Source of the DNA: an uncultured Campylobacter sp.
GTDB lineage: Bacteria > Campylobacterota > Campylobacteria > Campylobacterales > Campylobacteraceae
Length of the DNA stretch: 9,847 nucleotides
Assembly (NCBI GenBank): GCA_900539505.1
Contig: UQCL01000069.1
Coordinates: 1 to 9,847, forward strand
Reading direction: 5' to 3'
Made by a program: the position numbers and the translations under genes. The notes under the pieces were generated by a model. That model saw only the letters and a program-made list of their open reading frames with translations. It was not told where the DNA came from and ran no database searches. Shown in pieces: positions 6,108 to 9,847 of this stretch; the stretch's first letter is position 1, and each line of letters starts with the position of its first letter.

Positions 6108-7003
6108 TCTATCCTAGCAGCGCGCAGTTTATCACCTCCGCCGCAAATATCGCGGGTGCACCCGAGTTTGCGATGAGCGAAGTGGCGTTTTTGGGGCGTT
6201 CCAACGTCGGCAAAAGCAGCCTGATAAACGCTCTAGTAGGGCGCAAAAATCTAGCCAAATCAAGTTCGACGCCGGGCAAAACGCAGCTGATAAATTTCTT
6301 CGAGGTTAAATTTAAACAAAAGCTTGCCGTAAGTACGGACGGCTCGCAAAATGAAACGTCGCCCGATCTAGCAAACAAAGAGGCTTTAAGCTCGGCTGCG
6401 AATTGCGCGCAAGAGCGCGCGGACGCTGCGGCGTCTGAGCTAAATTTAAAGCAGGATGCTATTTTAAATTTAAAAAGCGTTTCGGCGGATTTTGGATCGG
6501 ATCGCGAGGCGGATCTTACGGCAGGTTTTGCGCCGAATTCAGCGCAAAGCCCCGAATTAAATTTTACAGATAGATCCGCGCTAAGCTTAGCGGCCAACCC
6601 CGCTTTTTCGGATCTTGCGAGCTTGGGTGAAAATATCTCTTTGATCTTCGTGGATCTGCCCGGGTTCGGGTATGCCAAGGTTTCTAAAAAACTGCATTAT
6701 ATCTGGCAAAAAAATCTCGACGAATTTATCAAAGAGCGCCTAAATATCAAGCTTTTCGTCCATCTCATCGACGCGAGACAGTTTGATCTCGCGATAGATA
6801 AAAATTTGCAAAGCTATCTCGCTAGTTTTCTGCGCGGCGATCAAAAGGTCGTGAGGCTCTACACCAAAGCCGACAAGCTCAACCAAAGCGAGCGCGCAAA
6901 GCTTTTGAGGCACGATCCGCAGGCGGTTTTGGTCTCTACGCTAAAGGGCAGCGGGCTTGCAAAAGCGCGCGAGATCATCGTGCGCGGGGCGTTTGGATTA
7001 TGA
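6104..7003 (+). CDS. engB: Ribosome biogenesis GTPase EngB/YsxC with a large central insertion
   Basis: EngB (YihA/YsxC) is an essential GTPase that assists assembly of the large ribosomal subunit. All G motifs are present: G1 GRSNVGKS (31-38), G2 in STPGKTQ (55-61), G3 DLPGFGYAKV (184-193), G4 TKAD (254-257) and G5 STLKG (278-282). The family is normally about 200 residues, but this protein has 299. The excess lies between the two strands that join G2 to G3. About residues 75-177 are low-complexity, with 21 Ala and 15 Ser by my count, plus many Asp, Asn and Leu. That region carries an 8-residue repeat (LNLKQDAI then LNLKSVSA). The flanking fold is intact and the frame is open throughout, so the protein is probably functional. 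The start overlaps the lptA stop (ATGA). Confidence 0.93.
   Translation: MIYPSSAQFITSAANIAGAPEFAMSEVAFLGRSNVGKSSLINALVGRKNLAKSSSTPGKTQLINFFEVKFKQKLAVSTDGSQNETSPDLANKEALSSAANCAQERADAAASELNLKQDAILNLKSVSADFGSDREADLTAGFAPNSAQSPELNFTDRSALSLAANPAFSDLASLGENISLIFVDLPGFGYAKVSKKLHYIWQKNLDEFIKERLNIKLFVHLIDARQFDLAIDKNLQSYLASFLRGDQKVVRLYTKADKLNQSERAKLLRHDPQAVLVSTLKGSGLAKAREIIVRGAFGL
6440..6487 (+). repeat. Degenerate 24-bp direct repeat in the engB insertion
   Basis: The ten-mer TAAATTTAAA occurs at 6441-6450 and 6465-6474, exactly 24 bases apart and in the same codon phase, encoding LNLK at residues 113-116 and 121-124. A weaker pair with the same 24-base spacing (ELNF near 6554 and LSL at 6581) lies further on in the insert. 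Confidence 0.5.
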
Positions 7004-7119
7004 AATTTCTAAATTTAAATACGCAAAATTTCGCGGCGCAGAATTTCAAAATAATTAAATTTAGCGTATATAAAATGCGCCGCCAAGATCGCGCAAAGAT
7101 TAGGGAAAATTTTAGATGA
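7000..7119 (+). CDS. Short basic ORF filling the engB-GNAT gap (39 aa, doubtful)
   Basis: The only sizeable gap in this part of the cluster is filled by an open frame of 39 codons. Its ATG overlaps the engB stop as ATGA (7000-7003), and its TGA overlaps the next gene's start as ATGA (7116-7119). The N-terminal half (MKFLNLNTQNF) is encoded by AAATTT-type words. The C-terminal half is strongly basic (KMRRQDRAKIRENFR). No domain is recognisable. The exact double overlap is what is expected of a translated coupling ORF. However, an AGGGA (7102-7106) within it can serve the downstream gene directly, so it may be incidental. Confidence 0.35.
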   Translation: MKFLNLNTQNFAAQNFKIIKFSVYKMRRQDRAKIRENFR

Positions 7120-7892
7120 TACGGCTAAAAAAGGCGCGCCTTTGCGACATTTCGCGTATGCAGGAGCTCGTAAAAGAGGAAGTGCAAAACGGCGTAATCT
7201 TGCCGCTTGAAAGCGATGAGATCGCTGCGAATATCCGCTCATACGTGCTTGCGTTCGGCTGCGATTCTAAGGCGGATACGAGCTTTGATTCTAAAGAGAA
7301 TTCCGATTTAAATTTAGCGCGCGATGTCGATTTAAATTTAATCCAAAGCTCCGCCGAAAATTTTGCCGAAATTACTTCTGAAAATTCCGCCGAAAATGCC
7401 GCGGGCAATTTCGCGTCGCAAAGAGCTACGTCTCAAAATAGCGCGCTGCAAGCTGTATCTCAAATGGGTCGCGCGCAAGCCGGCAAAGAGCAAATTTTGC
7501 GGAGCGAATATTCACAAAACGCGGGCATTTTTCAGAACGATCTTTCGCAGCTTTGCGAATCGCAGTCCGCAAAAGATGCCGAAATTTTAGCGGGCTTTGC
7601 TTCGCTTAAAATTTTTAACGCCGATCTTGCCGAGGTGCGCTCACTCATCGTCGCTCCGCAGTTTCGCAGGCAGGGCATTGCCAGAGCTATCGTAAACGAG
7701 CTGCTCGGCGAAGCGAAATTTTACGGGCTAAAAAGCGTATTTACGCTCACCTATCAAAAGGAATTTTTTGAGCGTCTGGGTTTTATCGAAATCCCAAAGG
7801 ACGAGCTGCCTGCGCAAAAAATTTGGGCCGATTGTATTAAATGCAAAAAGTTTCCGGTATGCAACGAAATCGCACTTATCTATACGTTATAG
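7116..7892 (+). CDS. GNAT N-acetyltransferase, probable short N-acetylglutamate synthase, with a large insertion
   Basis: The protein is a GCN5-type acetyltransferase resembling the short, kinase-domain-free N-acetylglutamate synthases that start arginine synthesis. Residues 1-48 (MIRLKKARLCDISRMQELVK and onward, with NGVILPLESDEIAANIRSYV) form the N-terminal strand and helices. Residues 157-258 hold the acetyl-CoA site (EVRSLIVAPQFRRQGIARAI, 173-192), FTLTYQKEFFERLGF (209-223) and a C-terminal cysteine cluster CIKCKKFPVC (240-249), which I recall as typical of this subgroup. The family is usually about 150 residues. Here about residues 49-156 are an inserted Ser/Ala/Asn/Gln-rich low-complexity stretch with 24-base repeats. 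ATG 7116 follows AGGGA by nine bases. The substrate is inferred, and another amino-acid acetyltransferase is possible. Confidence 0.8.
   Translation: MIRLKKARLCDISRMQELVKEEVQNGVILPLESDEIAANIRSYVLAFGCDSKADTSFDSKENSDLNLARDVDLNLIQSSAENFAEITSENSAENAAGNFASQRATSQNSALQAVSQMGRAQAGKEQILRSEYSQNAGIFQNDLSQLCESQSAKDAEILAGFASLKIFNADLAEVRSLIVAPQFRRQGIARAIVNELLGEAKFYGLKSVFTLTYQKEFFERLGFIEIPKDELPAQKIWADCIKCKKFPVCNEIALIYTL
7263..7358 (+). repeat. Degenerate 24-bp tandem repeats in the GNAT gene
   Basis: Four 24-base units can be laid out at 7263, 7287, 7311 and 7335. Units 1 and 2 share GATTCTAA at their starts (7263-7270 and 7287-7294). Units 2 and 3 end with GATTTA and run into AATTTA, giving GATTTAAATTTA at 7305-7316 and again at 7329-7340. 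Eight codons per unit keep the frame and yield DSKADTSF, DSKENSDL, NLARDVDL and NLIQSS. Confidence 0.55.
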
Positions 7893-8347
7893 CGGACACG
7901 CTTTTTAGCGCGGGGGTTCTTTTTTACCTGCTTCTAAGTGCGGTGTATAGAGGCTTGCCGCCGCTGATCGGATTTTTTTTCACGGCGATGGTGGTGCAAA
8001 AATACGAAAACGACGTGAAATTTAAAAAGTTCGGCTTTACCTGGTTTTTCTCTATTTTTTATCTGTTTTGCGCCGAGCAGATCCACGGATTTAACCTATT
8101 TAGCGTGGCTATCGCGTATTGTATATTTTATTTCGTGGTCTATGAAAACTCATTTAAATATATTAAATTTAGAAATTTTTTGATCTGCTTTTACGTGATG
8201 ATCAGCTATGTTTTGGTCTTTGTGGTGAGCAACGCGATCTCGGCGATTAAAAAGAGCGAGTATCTGCCTCTAAGCGGCGAGTATTTAAATTACATCGTGA
8301 TCGAAATTTTGCTTGCTTTGCTCTTTTTTAAGGGGCGGTTGGTATGA
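7841..8347 (+). CDS. Multi-helix inner-membrane protein upstream of PBP2 (possible MreD-like)
   Basis: This 168-residue protein has five or six hydrophobic segments (about residues 13-33, 38-54, 65-78, 84-101, 112-132 and 149-164) and few polar loops. It begins inside the GNAT gene and ends in an ATGA overlap with mrdA (8344-8347), so it is probably translated together with PBP2. A membrane protein is found at the same place before the PBP2 gene in C. jejuni, as I recall it. Size, topology and coupling to mrdA fit MreD, the rod-complex membrane subunit, and the middle segment (EQIHGFNLFSVAIAY, 79-93) has a loosely MreD-like pattern. I cannot show homology. ATG at 7859 is an alternative start (six residues shorter) that begins closer to the first helix. 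Neither start has a strong ribosome-binding site. Confidence 0.78.
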   Translation: MQKVSGMQRNRTYLYVIADTLFSAGVLFYLLLSAVYRGLPPLIGFFFTAMVVQKYENDVKFKKFGFTWFFSIFYLFCAEQIHGFNLFSVAIAYCIFYFVVYENSFKYIKFRNFLICFYVMISYVLVFVVSNAISAIKKSEYLPLSGEYLNYIVIEILLALLFFKGRLV

Positions 8348-9847
8348 GGCTAAAGTTCGTATTCGTATTTGTAATACTATTTTTTAGCATGCTTTTGGTG
8401 AGAATTTATTATCTTTCGATCAAATCAAACGAATTCTACGAGCAGGTCGCCAAAAATAACGTCATCTCTACCGAATATATCCCGCCGGTGCGCGGTCAAA
8501 TTTTAGATGCCAAAGGCCGCCCGCTCGCGATAAACAATCTCGGCTTTTCGCTATCGATCGCGCCGCACCTAAAAGACGGCGCGCTGCAAAGCGAGCTAAA
8601 TAATATCTCGCGCTACTTCAAAGATCTCAATGTCACTGCGATGAGCAAGAGCTACAAGGACGCAAATTCCGCTTACAATCAAGACTTTATCGAAGTCGTG
8701 CCGTTTTTGGACTACAACGCCACGATACAGCATTTCGCGAGCTTGAGCCTGCACGAAAATATTAAAATTTCGCCCGCTTCGCAGCGCTTCTACCCTTACG
8801 GCGCGCTTGCTTCGCATATCATCGGCTACGTAGGCCGTGCCAATAAAAAAGATATTCAAAATAACCCCCTAAGCGCGCTTACCGGATACAACGGCAGAAG
8901 CGGCGTCGAGGGGTATTATAACGAGCTTTTGCAGGGCAGCAAGGGCGAGCGCAAGACGAAGGTTACGGCGCTAAATCAGGTCGTGGAGGAGATCTCGATG
9001 CAAGAGCCCAGCAGCAGCGAAATTTCGCTTACCATCGATCTTGAGCTGCAAAAATACCTCGAGGAAATTTTTAAAGATAAAGACGGCGTAGCGATCGTGA
9101 TGGATCTGCGCGACGGCGCCATCATCGCGGCGGGCAGCTTCCCCGAGTACGATCTAAACACCTTCGTGGGCGGAATTTCACAGGCGCAGTGGGACGAGCT
9201 GATAAAAGATCCGCGCCATCCGTTTACGAATAAGCTCGTAAACGGCCTCTATCCGCCGGGCTCCGTAATTAAAATGGCAGTGGGGATGAGTTTTTTAAAC
9301 AGCGGCAAGATCAACGAGAACTGGAGCGTGTTTTGCAGTGGCGCGATAGAGCTAGGGGGGCGTAAATTTCGCTGCTGGAAGAGCTGGGGTCACGGCCGCG
9401 TGAGCCTAGTAGAGGCGATTAAGGGCAGCTGCGACGTGTATTTTTATGAAGGCTCGCTGCTAGTGGGGATCGACTATATGTCCGCGTATCTGCAGCGTCT
9501 GGGTTTCGGTAGCAAAACGGGCGTCGATCTGCCTAATGAGTTTGTAGGCACGATGCCTAATAAAGCCTGGAAAATGCAGAAATTTAAGCGTGCGTGGTAT
9601 CAGGGCGAGACGGTCAATGCCTCGATCGGCCAGGGCGACGTGCTCGTCACCCCTATGCAGGTGGCTAAAAACACCGCGCAGATCGCCTCGGGCAAGGCTA
9701 TCACGCCGCATTTTTTAAAAAGCATCGACGGCAAGCCGGTGGAATTTGCCCCCGCCGAGCTTTTTACGCCGAAAGAAAAGGCGCAGCTGCCCCTCGTGCG
9801 GCGCGGTATGTATGAGGTCGGCAACAACCCCGACGGAGGCACCGCCT
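8344..9847 (+). CDS. mrdA: Penicillin-binding protein 2, peptidoglycan transpeptidase (partial, 3' end off window)
   Basis: PBP2 cross-links peptidoglycan during cell elongation and works with RodA. The 501 codons present show one N-terminal membrane helix (about residues 4-22). The dimerisation/pedestal domain carries PPVRGQILD (47-55) and GRSGVEGYYN (184-193). The transpeptidase domain starts near 245. The catalytic motif is S307-V-I-K310 within PPGSVIKM, and the second motif is S362-C-D364 in KGSCDVYFYE, the form usual for PBP2. The third active-site motif (KTG) is expected just after the right edge and is not seen. The KTG in GSKTGVDLP is the conserved structural segment and not the catalytic one. 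The ATG overlaps the previous stop as ATGA, and AAGGGG (8330-8335) lies eight bases upstream. The gene has no stop in the window. Confidence 0.95.
   Translation, partial: MRLKFVFVFVILFFSMLLVRIYYLSIKSNEFYEQVAKNNVISTEYIPPVRGQILDAKGRPLAINNLGFSLSIAPHLKDGALQSELNNISRYFKDLNVTAMSKSYKDANSAYNQDFIEVVPFLDYNATIQHFASLSLHENIKISPASQRFYPYGALASHIIGYVGRANKKDIQNNPLSALTGYNGRSGVEGYYNELLQGSKGERKTKVTALNQVVEEISMQEPSSSEISLTIDLELQKYLEEIFKDKDGVAIVMDLRDGAIIAAGSFPEYDLNTFVGGISQAQWDELIKDPRHPFTNKLVNGLYPPGSVIKMAVGMSFLNSGKINENWSVFCSGAIELGGRKFRCWKSWGHGRVSLVEAIKGSCDVYFYEGSLLVGIDYMSAYLQRLGFGSKTGVDLPNEFVGTMPNKAWKMQKFKRAWYQGETVNASIGQGDVLVTPMQVAKNTAQIASGKAITPHFLKSIDGKPVEFAPAELFTPKEKAQLPLVRRGMYEVGNNPDGGTA

Noticed and set aside
6109..6678. 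Long open frame of 189 codons on the minus strand opposite engB
   Set aside because: It is the mirror of a real GTPase gene with all G motifs. The minus-strand product is Ala/Ser/Lys-rich and shows no domain pattern.
7263..7358. CRISPR-like array because of 24-base spacing
   Set aside because: The units are degenerate, directly adjacent with no spacers, in frame within a coding region, and no cas gene is present.
9512..9520. KTG triad in PBP2 (within GSKTGVDLP) as the catalytic third motif
   Set aside because: In PBP2 the segment FG-x-KTG-x-DLP is a conserved structural region that precedes the true KTG. The catalytic KTG should come after GGTA, which is the last sequence before the window ends.

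Overview
The window looks like a chromosomal segment of a relatively GC-rich Campylobacter, such as the oral species of the C. gracilis / C. showae / C. rectus type. The clues are the dense AAATTT words set in otherwise GC-rich codons, the epsilonproteobacterial gene order kdsC-lptC-lptA-engB-(membrane protein)-mrdA, and the sequences of the proteins themselves. The species call is inference. All genes read on the + strand. The first 14 bases match the inner end of the Tn5/Nextera mosaic end, so they are library adapter and not genome. The last gene runs off the right edge.

Left part (67-2667): dsbD encodes a three-domain thiol:disulfide reductase with a TTG start. It is followed by a stand-alone hisB for histidine synthesis. 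A 264-base gap after hisB carries AT-rich inverted repeats and no convincing gene.

Middle part (2932-4452): three small genes form a unit. The first encodes a four-helix membrane protein that is visibly an internal duplication and is about 38% GC, clearly lower than its neighbours. The second is a 45-residue single-helix protein. The third is a membrane-anchored PstS-like substrate-binding protein with no permease or ATPase gene nearby. The role of this unit is unknown.

Right part (4539-9847): this is a compact envelope and growth cluster. kdsC (Kdo-8-phosphate phosphatase), lptC and lptA (lipopolysaccharide transport) and engB (ribosome-assembly GTPase) come first. They are followed by a GNAT enzyme that resembles the short N-acetylglutamate synthases, a multi-helix membrane protein in the position of an MreD-like factor, and mrdA (PBP2, elongation transpeptidase). 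Most junctions are ATGA overlaps or short gaps, so co-transcription is likely. LPS core synthesis and export are thereby linked with peptidoglycan elongation. Two of the gaps are spanned by short basic open frames (27 and 39 codons) that overlap the genes on both sides.

The most unusual signal is that EngB and the GNAT enzyme each carry about 100 extra low-complexity Ala/Ser/Asn/Asp-rich residues in the middle of a conserved fold. Both inserts show a 24-base (8-residue) period with an LNL motif. The DsbD inter-domain linker has a similar composition. I saw no CRISPR array, tRNA, rRNA, insertion sequence or defence system.
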